Positions 24,991 to 38,133 of a stretch of DNA of 43,521 nucleotides are shown here, piece by piece. The position numbers and the translations under genes were made by a program. Within the stretch, counting starts at the first letter, position 1. Every line of letters starts with the position of its first letter. Location of the stretch: assembly GCA_937873095.1 (NCBI GenBank), contig CALMVI010000158.1:1-43521 (forward strand), in the 5' to 3' direction. The notes below the pieces were generated by a model. It made no database searches. It had not been told where the DNA came from and worked only from the letters and a program-made list of their open reading frames with translations. This stretch comes from an uncultured Acetobacteraceae bacterium (GTDB lineage Bacteria > Pseudomonadota > Alphaproteobacteria > Acetobacterales > Acetobacteraceae).

Positions 24991-25877
24991 TAGCGTTGCG
25001 AGCGGCCGCGTATCGCGTTGATCACGGCCGAGAAATCCGCGCGCTCATGGCCGGCCTCGGCCAGGGCGGCATAGATCTCCGCCGCATGCCGCCCGAGTGC
25101 CGCATCCGCGCCGGACGCCTCGGCCGCCTGCTGCGCCAGACGCAAATCCTTCAGCATCAGTCCCGCCGCGAACCCCGCCTGGTAGCCGCGATTAGCCGGG
25201 CTCGACGGCACCGGCCCCGGCACCGGGCAATAGCTGGTCAGCGACCAGCACTGGCCCGACGAGGCGGAGGCGACGTCGAACAGCGCCTGGTGCGACAGGC
25301 CGAGCGCCTCGGCCAGCACGAACGCCTCCGATACGCCGATCATCGAGATGCCCAGGATCATGTTGTTGCAGATCTTCGCGGCCTGCCCCGCCCCCGCGGC
25401 ACCGCAATGCACGCGGCTCCTGCCCATGGCGGACAGCACCGGCTCCGCCGCGGCAAACGCGCCCTCGGACCCGCCCACCATGAAGGTGAGCGTGCCCGCC
25501 GCGGCCCCCCCGGTGCCGCCCGACACCGGCGCGTCCAGCGCCGGCATGCCGGCCTGCTCGGCCAAAGCATGGGCTTGCCTGGCGCTGTCCACGTCGATGG
25601 TCGAGCAGTCGATGAACAGCGCGCCCTTGGGCGCCGCCTGCAGCAGCCCGGGATAGGCCGACAGCACGTGGCGGCCGGCCGGCAGCATGGTAATCACCAC
25701 GCTCGCCTGGCGCACCGCGGCGGCCGCGTCGGGGGCGGCCTGCACGCCCGCGTCGCGCGCCTGCTGCATCGCACCTGCCGACAGGTCGAAGCCGCGCACC
25801 GCGTGGCCGGCGCGGACCAGGTTGGCCGCCATGGGAGCGCCCATGTTGCCCAGCCCGACGAAGCCGACTGTCGCCAC
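24990..25877 (-). CDS. mmsB: 3-hydroxyisobutyrate dehydrogenase
   Basis: Oxidises 3-hydroxyisobutyrate to methylmalonate semialdehyde with NAD+ in valine breakdown. The 295-residue beta-hydroxyacid dehydrogenase starts with the Rossmann motif VGFVGLGNMGAPMAANLVRA. It has the substrate-binding DAPVSGGTGGAAAGTLTFMV near residue 118 and the catalytic Lys in GAGQAAKICNNMILG near 170. The start is GTG at 25877, 4 nt after the mmsA stop. The TAG is at the border of a 104-nt palindromic repeat. Pairing with mmsA makes the assignment firm among related tartronate semialdehyde and 6-phosphogluconate-like reductases. Confidence 0.93.
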   Translation of the reverse strand: MATVGFVGLGNMGAPMAANLVRAGHAVRGFDLSAGAMQQARDAGVQAAPDAAAAVRQASVVITMLPAGRHVLSAYPGLLQAAPKGALFIDCSTIDVDSARQAHALAEQAGMPALDAPVSGGTGGAAAGTLTFMVGGSEGAFAAAEPVLSAMGRSRVHCGAAGAGQAAKICNNMILGISMIGVSEAFVLAEALGLSHQALFDVASASSGQCWSLTSYCPVPGPVPSSPANRGYQAGFAAGLMLKDLRLAQQAAEASGADAALGRHAAEIYAALAEAGHERADFSAVINAIRGRSQR

Positions 25878-25881
25878 CGGC

Positions 25882-27396
25882 TCAGCCCATCGTCGGGATG
25901 ACGAAGCTCGCGCCGGATTTCACCCCGCTTGCCTTGTCGGACGGCGTCCAGCGCTGCGTCACCGTCTTGGTGCGCGTGTAGAAGCGGATCGAATCCGGGC
26001 CGTGCTGGTTGAGGTCGCCGAAGCCCGAGCGCTTCCAGCCCCCGAAGGTGTGGTAGGCGATCGGCACCGGGATCGGCACGTTCACCCCCACCATCCCCAC
26101 TTGCACGCGGGAGGCGAAGTCACGCGCCGCGTCGCCGTCGCGCGTGAAGATGGCGACCCCGTTGCCGTATTCGTGGTCGTTGCAGAGCCCCAGCGCGTCC
26201 TCGTAGGAGGCGGCGCGCGCGATCGACAGGACCGGCCCGAAGATCTCCTCGCGGTAGATGCGCATCGCCGGCGTCACGTGGTCGAACAGGCTGCCGCCGA
26301 GGAAATACCCGTTCTCGTAGCCCTGCAGCGTGTAGCCGCGGCCGTCCACCAGCAGGCTGGCCCCCTCCGCCTGCCCGATGCCGATATAGTCCACCGCGCG
26401 CTGCCTGGCCTCCCGCGTCACCATCGGCCCGTAATCGGCGGTCTCGTCGGTCGAGGTGCCGACGCGCAGCGCCTCGACCCGAGGCGCAAGCCGGCGGGCA
26501 AGCTCGTCGGCGGTGCGTTCGCCCACCGGGACCGCGACCGAGATCGCCATGCAGCGTTCGCCCGCCGAGCCGAACCCCGCGCCGATCAGCGACTCCACGG
26601 CCAGGTCCATGTCGGCGTCGGGCATGATGACGGCGTGGTTCTTGGCGCCGCCGAAGCACTGCACGCGCTTGCCGTGCCGTGCGGCGGTTTCGTAGATGTA
26701 GGCCGCAATGGGCGTGGAGCCGACGAAGCCCACCGCCTTGATCCGCGGCTCCTCCAGGAGAGCGTCCACGGCTGCGCGGTCGCCGTTGACCACGTTGAGG
26801 ATGCCAGGCGGCAACCCCGCCTCGATGAACAGCTCGGCCAGCCGAAGCGGCACGGACGGGTCGCGTTCGGACGGTTTGAGGACGAACGCGTTGCCGCAGG
26901 CGATTGCAGGCGCCGCCTTCCACAGCGGTATCATGGCGGGGAAGTTGAACGGGGTGATGCCAGCGACCACGCCCAGCGGCTGGCGCATGGAGAACACGTC
27001 GATGCCGGTCCCGGCGCTGTCGGAGTACTCGCCCTTCAGCAGATGCGGGATGCCGATGGCGAACTCGGCCACCTCCAGCCCGCGCTGCACGTCGCCCCGG
27101 CTGTCGGCGATCGTCTTGCCGTGCTCGGCGCTGAGCAGCCTGGCGAGTTCGTCCATGTGCGCGTTGAGCAGCTCGACGAACCGCATCAGCACGCGGGCGC
27201 GGCGCTGCGGGTTGGCCGCCGCCCAGCCAGGCTGTGCGGCGGCCGCGTCGTCCACCGCCCGGCGCACCTCGTGCGCGTCGGCGAGCGGCACGCGCGACTG
27301 CACCTGCCCGGTATTGGGATCGAACACGTCGGCGAAGCGGCCCGACTGTCCGGCCAGGTGCCGGCCGCCGACGAAATGGGTGAGTTCGCGGACCAT
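25882..27396 (-). CDS. mmsA: CoA-acylating methylmalonate-semialdehyde dehydrogenase
   Basis: Converts methylmalonate semialdehyde to propionyl-CoA, with NAD+ and CoA, at the end of valine degradation. The 504-residue protein has the ALDH fold with ITPFNFPAMIPLWKAAPAIA near residue 150, KPSERDPSVPLRLAELF, and FVGSTPIAAYIY (the MMSDH form of the cofactor loop). The catalytic cysteine is in GSAGERCMAISVAV near 283. RVQVGMVGVNVPIPVPIAYH near 450 is characteristic of this subfamily. ATG 27396 with GGGAGC upstream is chosen over a longer frame. It is co-transcribed with mmsB. Confidence 0.95.
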   Translation of the reverse strand: MVRELTHFVGGRHLAGQSGRFADVFDPNTGQVQSRVPLADAHEVRRAVDDAAAAQPGWAAANPQRRARVLMRFVELLNAHMDELARLLSAEHGKTIADSRGDVQRGLEVAEFAIGIPHLLKGEYSDSAGTGIDVFSMRQPLGVVAGITPFNFPAMIPLWKAAPAIACGNAFVLKPSERDPSVPLRLAELFIEAGLPPGILNVVNGDRAAVDALLEEPRIKAVGFVGSTPIAAYIYETAARHGKRVQCFGGAKNHAVIMPDADMDLAVESLIGAGFGSAGERCMAISVAVPVGERTADELARRLAPRVEALRVGTSTDETADYGPMVTREARQRAVDYIGIGQAEGASLLVDGRGYTLQGYENGYFLGGSLFDHVTPAMRIYREEIFGPVLSIARAASYEDALGLCNDHEYGNGVAIFTRDGDAARDFASRVQVGMVGVNVPIPVPIAYHTFGGWKRSGFGDLNQHGPDSIRFYTRTKTVTQRWTPSDKASGVKSGASFVIPTMG

Positions 27397-27492
27397 GGAC
27401 GCTCCCTGACGCTGGCTTGCGGCCCTCTCTACGCCAGGCCGGTCCGGTTCAGCCATCCGCCGCGTCGGCGCCCCGCACGGGCCCGCGCGTGC

Positions 27493-27873
27493 CTATCGCG
27501 CGGGCGGGTTCCGCTCGAACTCCTGGTCGAGCTCCTGGTCGAGCTCCTGGAACGCGCGCCTCAGGCCCGCCTCCTCCCTCAGCGTCGCCGCCTCGAGCTT
27601 GGCCAGCCTTGCGTCCAGGGCGCCGAAGCGTTCGCGCACATCGCCGGTGTCCGGCCGGTAGACGGGTGCGGCGCGCGCAGCCTCGCGACCCTGCCCGAGC
27701 AGCTTGGCGAGCACGACGTAGAGGATGACGGCCAGGAACCAGTGCAGCAGCCCGAACACCAGGAACGCGGCGCGCGGCAGCCAGGCGGCCGTGCCGGCAC
27801 GCTCGGCGATCTCTGCGCACACGCCGCGGATCAGCCGCGGCCGGTCGAAGACGGTGGCGATTGCGGCGTTCAT
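27493..27873 (-). CDS. pspC: PspC domain envelope-stress protein
   Basis: A 126-residue membrane protein with the PspC signature RLIRGVCAEIAERAG near residue 14 and a hydrophobic stretch (FLVFGLLHWFLAVILYVVLA). The C-terminal part is helical and cytoplasmic or periplasmic. In enterobacteria PspC with PspB senses inner-membrane damage and draws PspA away from PspF. Its ATG overlaps the pspB TGA (ATGA). The C-terminus holds an imperfect ELDQ repeat encoded by a 12-bp tandem repeat (27515-27550), a possible site of length variation. Confidence 0.88.
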   Translation of the reverse strand: MNAAIATVFDRPRLIRGVCAEIAERAGTAAWLPRAAFLVFGLLHWFLAVILYVVLAKLLGQGREAARAAPVYRPDTGDVRERFGALDARLAKLEAATLREEAGLRRAFQELDQELDQEFERNPPAR

Positions 27874-28109
27874 CGTGTCTCGCTCCTGCTGCGCCAGCCG
27901 GGCACTTCGGTGTCCAGCACGGTCTCCAGATAGCCTATCCTGGTCTCCATCCGCCGCGCAGCCTCCCACAATTGCTGGGTCGCCGCACCGTCATCCGCAC
28001 GCGTGTTCAGCCGACGCGACTTGAGCCGGTAGTCGAAGAAGATGGCGGGCACGACGATCAGGACGACCATGAACATGACCACCGAGACGATGTAGGCCTC
28101 CTCGCTCAT
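27870..28109 (-). CDS. pspB: PspB-like envelope-stress protein
   Basis: A 79-residue protein with an N-terminal membrane helix (YIVSVVMFMVVLIVVPAIFF) followed by a cytoplasmic coiled-coil (TQQLWEAARRMETRIGYLET). Length and layout match PspB, which works with PspC. It lies between pspA and pspC, with a 10-nt gap from pspA and a 4-bp overlap with pspC. The sequence match to enterobacterial PspB is moderate; position makes the call likely. Confidence 0.82.
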   Translation of the reverse strand: MSEEAYIVSVVMFMVVLIVVPAIFFDYRLKSRRLNTRADDGAATQQLWEAARRMETRIGYLETVLDTEVPGWRSRSETR

Positions 28110-28119
28110 CGATCCTGTC

Positions 28120-28824
28120 CTAGCTCTCGGTGCTGGGCTCTTTCTGCGGCATGCGGTTGCCGAGCCTGGCCTTCAGCGCCTCCAGCTCGTCGTTCATGCT
28201 GGCGTCGGCGGCGAGCGTCGCGAGCTCCTCCTCCAGCGTGGGCACGCGGCCGGGCTGGCGGCCGAGGTCGTAGGCTTCGACGCGGCCCTCCATGTGGTCG
28301 AGCTGCCGCTCTGCCGTCTCGAACCGCAGGAAGGCGTCGTTAATGCGCTCGTCGTGCAGCTTCTCGCGCACCTTCATGCGGTTGCCTGCGGTGGTCCGGC
28401 GTTGCGCGAAGCTCTGTTCGCGCGCCTTTGCGTCCGCCAGCTTGGTCTGCAGCTTGCCGATGTCCTCGTTCTGCTGCGCCAGCGCACCCACCAGCTGCTG
28501 CACCTGCTGCTCCAGCCCGGCGCGCGCCTGCGCGCGGTGGGAGCGGGCCAGCAATGCGCCGCGCGCCAGGTCCTCGCGCCCGCGGGTCAGCGCCAGCTCG
28601 GCCTTGGACTGCCAGTCGGCTTCCTCCCGTCGTAGCGCCTCCACCCGCCGTTCCAGCTCGCGCCGCTCGGCGATGCTGCGCACCGCCGAGGAACGCACCT
28701 CAACCAGAGTGTCCTCCATCTCCTGGATGATGAGGCGGATGATCTTCTCCGGGTCCTCGGCACTGGCGAGCAATGCGTTCAGGTTGGAGTTCACGATGTC
28801 GGTCAGCCGGGAAAAGATGCCCAT
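28120..28824 (-). CDS. pspA: Phage shock protein A
   Basis: A 234-residue, almost wholly helical ESCRT-III-like protein that binds damaged inner membrane and represses PspF. The amphipathic start MGIFSRLTDIVNSNLNALL, EDPEKIIRLIIQEMEDTLVE and the long coiled coil are typical. It ends with EELATLAADASMNDELEALK, the PspA/IM30 C-terminal pattern. The ATG at 28824 gives the invariant MGIFSR start; the reading frame runs on far upstream only by chance. It is the second gene of the sigma-54 operon after the 75-residue gene. Confidence 0.96.
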   Translation of the reverse strand: MGIFSRLTDIVNSNLNALLASAEDPEKIIRLIIQEMEDTLVEVRSSAVRSIAERRELERRVEALRREEADWQSKAELALTRGREDLARGALLARSHRAQARAGLEQQVQQLVGALAQQNEDIGKLQTKLADAKAREQSFAQRRTTAGNRMKVREKLHDERINDAFLRFETAERQLDHMEGRVEAYDLGRQPGRVPTLEEELATLAADASMNDELEALKARLGNRMPQKEPSTES

Positions 28825-28865
28825 GGCGTTGGTCCTTGGTTGGTCGGGATGATAGCCGATCGCGG

Positions 28866-29093
28866 TCAGACGGTCACGAAGACCCAGGCCAGGGTGGCGA
28901 ACGGCACCAGGGCGATGGCGGCGCGGGCTGCGACGCCGAAGATCGCGGTCAGATGCGGCGCCTGGTCGTGCCGCGCCTGCAGCGCCGCCAGCCGGGCCGC
29001 AAACGAGAGGCGGGGCGCTTTCGGCGCAGCGGCGGCGCGGGGCGCCTTGGGCGCGGCGAGGAAGCTGGCGGAGTCGAAGCTGATGGTGGTCAT
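28866..29093 (-). CDS. 75-residue membrane protein, first gene of the psp operon
   Basis: MTTISFDSASFLAAPKAPRA leads into an Ala/Pro/Lys-rich stretch and then a C-terminal membrane helix (TAIFGVAARAAIALVPFATL). The start has an excellent AGGAGA ribosome binding site and stands about 34 nt downstream of the expected sigma-54 transcription start, so it is the first product of the stress operon. It matches no Psp protein I know. The C-terminal anchor and location suggest a tail-anchored inner-membrane protein with a role in the phage-shock response. Confidence 0.78.
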   Translation of the reverse strand: MTTISFDSASFLAAPKAPRAAAAPKAPRLSFAARLAALQARHDQAPHLTAIFGVAARAAIALVPFATLAWVFVTV

Positions 29094-29137
29094 GGCGGTG
29101 TCTCCTGGTCAGGCCGGGCTTGGCCTGCCAGGATGTT

Positions 29138-29153
29138 TGCATCCGCCGTGCCA
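29138..29153 (-). promoter_or_regulatory. Sigma-54 promoter of the psp operon
   Basis: On the minus strand TGGCACGGCGGATGCA matches the -24/-12 consensus TGGCACG-N4-TTGCA with one mismatch. The spacing between GG and GC is the required 10 nt. It faces the 75-residue gene and pspABC, and PspF, the dedicated activator, is encoded divergently. Confidence 0.93.
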
Positions 29154-29192
29154 CTCGCGTAACCCGTTGTTTGAACACAGTATTTTGCCATG

Positions 29193-29222
29193 TTGCAGGC
29201 AGAGCCGGGTTGTGACTACGCT
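29193..29222 (+). promoter_or_regulatory. Candidate housekeeping promoter of pspF
   Basis: TTGCAG (29193-29198) and TACGCT (29217-29222) are 18 nt apart, upstream of pspF. As in E. coli, PspF bound upstream of the psp promoter would sit on or next to this promoter and could repress its own gene. The match is fair only. Confidence 0.4.
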
Positions 29223-29256
29223 AGGCGCGCCAATCCATGGCGAGTGAGGCCACCTG

Positions 29257-30324
<1,068 letters not shown>

Positions 30325-30469
30325 TATCCTGGAACTCGCATCTCGATTCAGAATATCGATGATCGCCAAGTCTCGCCTAAAGAGTCTTCTTGCAAGATCG
30401 CGCTGCATGCGGATTTTTTCGATATAGCAAGGTTTGTTCTCACGCATAAAAACAAGGAGATAACGTAAA

Positions 30470-30712
30470 ATGATCAACGTTCCAGTTGCAGCGGACAACA
30501 CGTTTTTCGAACCACATTTGTGTCGTGCTGGGTTTTTCACAGTGGGTGGTAAGCATGACGAAAGAAAATTTGCCGATTTTCGGCAGGCGCTTGTCTATCT
30601 GCGCACGCAACCTGCGGCACGTTGGCGTCGCCCGAACGACAAAGGCAATTGGGGAATCCTGACTGCAGTCGCTTGGGCGGACCGCCACGTCCAAACGTCG
30701 GCGTTTGCATAG
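30470..30712 (+). CDS. 80-residue protein of unknown function
   Basis: A small soluble protein with the pattern GFFTVGGKHDERKFADFRQA, then TQPAARWRRPNDKGNWGIL. The RWRRPNxxGNWGI block looks like a conserved core that I associate with uncharacterised proteins, not with a known function. AAGGAG lies about 11 nt before the ATG. The gene and its upstream region are visibly richer in A and T than the rest of the window, suggesting recent arrival. A 7-bp hairpin follows. It has no operon partner; the nearest gene is the convergent TacT-like toxin. Confidence 0.72.
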   Translation: MINVPVAADNTFFEPHLCRAGFFTVGGKHDERKFADFRQALVYLRTQPAARWRRPNDKGNWGILTAVAWADRHVQTSAFA

Positions 30713-30723
30713 GCAATACTGTA

Positions 30724-30743
30724 TCCCGCATCTTGTTGCGGGA
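30724..30743 (+). terminator. Hairpin after the 80-residue gene
   Basis: tcccgca-tcttgt-tgcggga forms a 7-bp stem 11 nt after the stop codon. No T-run follows, so it may be a stabilising hairpin rather than a strict intrinsic terminator. It also faces the end of the convergent toxin gene. Confidence 0.45.
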
Positions 30744-30807
30744 CTCGCTCATGCGAACGTTCGTCCCAAACCCGCACAACATGAAGGGAGACCCAATCGC
30801 ATCGCCC

Positions 30808-31311
30808 CTACGCGATGATCTTCTGAAGCTTAATCAAATCGAGCGCCAACGTTGGCGTCTGCACCGGCAACCGCGTAAAACCGTGGTGCAAGTAAAACGC
30901 TTCGGATGCGGGTGAGATGGCGTGAACGATGATAAGCCGGGCCGCAACCTCGCTTGAAGCACGCAATGACCGCTGTACCCCGTCGGCGAGCAACGCGGCG
31001 CCGAGGCCGCGTCCGTGCCACGTGCGGTCGATCGCCAGGCGGCCGAGCACGATGGCCGGGATGTTTGGCGGCATGTTCCGGCGCATCGCGCCGGTGACTT
31101 CGGCCGCAAGGATCTGGCCCATGCTGAGCGTGGCGTAGCCCGCTATCCGCAGCCTGCCGGTTGGGCAGACGACATAGGTGCGGCTCGCCCCGGTCGCTAG
31201 ATTGCCCAAAGCGCGTTTGCGAAGCCACTCGTCCAGCGAGGTTTCGCCCGAATCGAACCCGGATGCGTCGTGCGCCTCGGTCAGCAGCGTCGGTGCATCA
31301 AAATCTTCCAA
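30808..31311 (-). CDS. GNAT acetyltransferase toxin (TacT family)
   Basis: A 167-residue GNAT enzyme; TacT-type toxins acetylate the amino group of charged tRNAs and block translation. Seen are SGFDSGETSLDEWLRKRA (the typical start region), the acetyl-CoA loop LAIDRTWHGRGLGAALLADG near residue 95, and the conserved Tyr in SEAFYLHHGFTRLP near 145. No ATG or GTG suits; TTG at 31311 lies 4 nt after the antitoxin stop and gives MEDFDAPTLLTEAHD, the usual N-terminus. A longer frame overlapping the antitoxin is rejected. It is paired with the DUF1778 antitoxin, the standard order. Confidence 0.9.
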   Translation of the reverse strand: MEDFDAPTLLTEAHDASGFDSGETSLDEWLRKRALGNLATGASRTYVVCPTGRLRIAGYATLSMGQILAAEVTGAMRRNMPPNIPAIVLGRLAIDRTWHGRGLGAALLADGVQRSLRASSEVAARLIIVHAISPASEAFYLHHGFTRLPVQTPTLALDLIKLQKIIA

Positions 31312-31315
31312 GGCA

Positions 31316-31603
31316 TCAGGCGCGCCAGGGCCGTTTGGCGCCCAGCAGGCGCCGCATCCCCTCCGTCTCGGCCGGTGTCGCAGCCGCATCCATCCAATCC
31401 ATGACCTTGCAAAACGTCTCGGCATCGACGTGGATGGTCGACTGATCCGCCAGCACGGTTTTCGCTTCCTTGAGCGCAGAGGCGAGCATGAACTGCGACC
31501 GGTTCGCACCAACCAACTCGGCCGCCTGATCGATTAACCGCCTGTCCTCCGCGCGAGCGCGCAAATGCAGGTTCACCTCGGCTGTAGCCGCACTTTGTCC
31601 CAT
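31316..31603 (-). CDS. DUF1778 antitoxin (TacA family)
   Basis: A 95-residue ribbon-helix-helix DNA-binding protein with a C-terminal toxin-neutralising tail. Seen are VNLHLRARAEDRRLIDQAAE, VGANRSQFMLASALKEAKTV and the tail TFCKVMDWMDAAATPAETEG, all standard for DUF1778. ATG 31603 has GGAG directly upstream. Autoregulation by antitoxin and toxin-antitoxin complex is known for the family, and a 6-bp palindrome lies in the promoter region. The gene precedes the toxin. Confidence 0.92.
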   Translation of the reverse strand: MGQSAATAEVNLHLRARAEDRRLIDQAAELVGANRSQFMLASALKEAKTVLADQSTIHVDAETFCKVMDWMDAAATPAETEGMRRLLGAKRPWRA

Positions 31604-31617
31604 GCTCCACCGTCACT

Positions 31618-31637
31618 CAATGTGGGTACATTGTCAA
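31618..31637 (-). promoter_or_regulatory. Promoter/operator of the tacAT-like pair
   Basis: On the minus strand a consensus -35 box TTGACA (31637-31632) stands 28 nt before the antitoxin ATG and overlaps an inverted repeat caatgt-gggt-acattg (31618-31633). A ribbon-helix-helix antitoxin bound there would block the promoter. No good -10 box is visible, so the transcript may be nearly leaderless. Confidence 0.55.
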
Positions 31638-31768
31638 CACCATCGTTGCGTGCCTGACTGGGTTGCAATAGTGTTCATGGAACAACGAAAGCAGGCTGTC
31701 CCGCGATGTCACCCAAACCAGGCCTACCAAGCGTCCGAGATTGCGAGCCTCCACTCAGGCAGGACTCG

Positions 31769-32884
<1,116 letters not shown>

Positions 32885-32885
32885 C

Positions 32886-32963
32886 CGTAGGGTGGGATGC
32901 GCTTTGGCGCCCCACCATTCGCGCGCCGGCAAGGTGGGGCGCCAGAGCGCACCCCACCCTACG
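32886..32963. repeat. Nested long inverted repeat in the TCA operon, copy 1
   Basis: Imperfect 31-nt arms (32886-32916 and 32933-32963) pair around a 16-nt centre. The left arm begins cgtagggtgggatgcgc and the right arm ends gcgcaccccaccctacg. Each arm can also fold on itself. The sucC ribosome binding site (gaaggg) starts on the next base. A second copy is at 39490-39601. CGTAGGGTGG repeats of this kind are scattered in many proteobacteria. Confidence 0.93.
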
Positions 32964-32974
32964 AAGGGTGATGC

Positions 32975-34171
<1,197 letters not shown>

Positions 34172-34172
34172 C

Positions 34173-35048
34173 ATGGCGATCCTGGTCGACCGCGACACCA
34201 CCGTCATCACCCAGGGCTTCACAGGAGCCCAGGGCACCTTCCATTCCGAGCAGGCGATCGCCTACGGCACCCGCGTGCTGGGCGGGGTCACGCCGGGCAA
34301 GGGCGGCACCACGCATCTCGACCTGCCGGTGTTCGACACGGTGGCCGAGGCGCGGCACGCGACGGGCGCCACCGCGACCGCGATCTACGTGCCGCCGCCG
34401 TTCGCTGCCGACGCCATACTGGAGGCGGTCGAGGCCGGCATGGAGCTGATCGTGACGATCACCGAGGGCATCCCGGTGCTGGACATGGTGCGGGTCAAGC
34501 GCGCGCTGTCCGGCACGTCCTCCATCCTGGTCGGGCCGAACTGCCCGGGCGTGATCACGCCGGACGCCTGCAAGATCGGCATCATGCCCGGCCACATCCA
34601 CAGGCGCGGCCGCGTCGGCATCGTCAGCCGGTCCGGCACGCTGACCTACGAGGCGGTGGCCCAGACCACCGCGGCCGGGCTCGGCCAGTCCACCTGCGTC
34701 GGCATCGGCGGCGACCCGGTCAAGGGCCTGGACTTCATCGAGGTGCTGCGGATGTTCCTGGCGGACCCGGAGACCGAGTCGATCATCATGATCGGCGAGA
34801 TCGGCGGCGCCAGCGAGATCGACGCGGCCGAGTTCCTGGCGCGCGAGAAGTCGCCAAAGCCGGTGGTGGGCTTCATCGCCGGCAGCACCGCCCCGCCCGG
34901 CCGGCGCATGGGCCATGCCGGCGCGGTGATCAGCGGCGGGCGCGACACGGCTGGCGCCAAGATCGAGGCGATGCGGCTGGCCGGCATCCACGTGGCCGAC
35001 AGCCCGTCCGCGCTCGGCAGCACGATGGTCAAGGTGCTGAAAGGCTAG
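34173..35048 (+). CDS. sucD: Succinate--CoA ligase, alpha subunit
   Basis: Binds CoA and carries the phosphohistidine intermediate. The 291-residue protein has [20 protein letters not shown], the CoA-binding [18 protein letters not shown], and [20 protein letters not shown]. The active-site His is in [16 protein letters not shown] near residue 245. It lies 1 nt after sucC, a standard complex partner. A 220-nt gap follows before sucA, with no gene visible; sucA may have its own promoter there, though I see only weak candidates. Confidence 0.97.
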   Translation: MAILVDRDTTVITQGFTGAQGTFHSEQAIAYGTRVLGGVTPGKGGTTHLDLPVFDTVAEARHATGATATAIYVPPPFAADAILEAVEAGMELIVTITEGIPVLDMVRVKRALSGTSSILVGPNCPGVITPDACKIGIMPGHIHRRGRVGIVSRSGTLTYEAVAQTTAAGLGQSTCVGIGGDPVKGLDFIEVLRMFLADPETESIIMIGEIGGASEIDAAEFLAREKSPKPVVGFIAGSTAPPGRRMGHAGAVISGGRDTAGAKIEAMRLAGIHVADSPSALGSTMVKVLKG

Positions 35049-35268
35049 ACGGGGACGATGCCGACGATCCGGCCGGCCACGCTGGGGCGTGCATTGTGGC
35101 GCGGGACTCCGCGGGAGTGTGATACACGGTGCGGCCACGCCCCGCCCGCAAGCCATGCAGATGCGGCATTGCAGCAAGCCCAATGCGGACGAGGCCGCCG
35201 CGTGACCCTATTTCTGCCATATCGGGCGCTAGACTAGGCCCGGAGCACGTCAACGGAGACCACGGCCG

Positions 35269-38132
<2,864 letters not shown>

Positions 38133-38133
<1 letters not shown>

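Noticed and set aside
30690-30870. Similar aacgtyggcgtytgca sequences after the 80-residue gene and at the toxin 3' end as a direct repeat
   Set aside because: The match is about 20 of 26 bases with a gap and falls partly in coding sequence; likely chance.
31281-31616. A 111-codon frame overlapping the antitoxin
   Set aside because: It is out of frame with the clear DUF1778 antitoxin and TacT toxin and has no family features.
35049-35268. A promoter or riboswitch in the sucD-sucA gap
   Set aside because: Only weak -35/-10 candidates with wrong spacing, and no structured element visible; not supported well enough to list.
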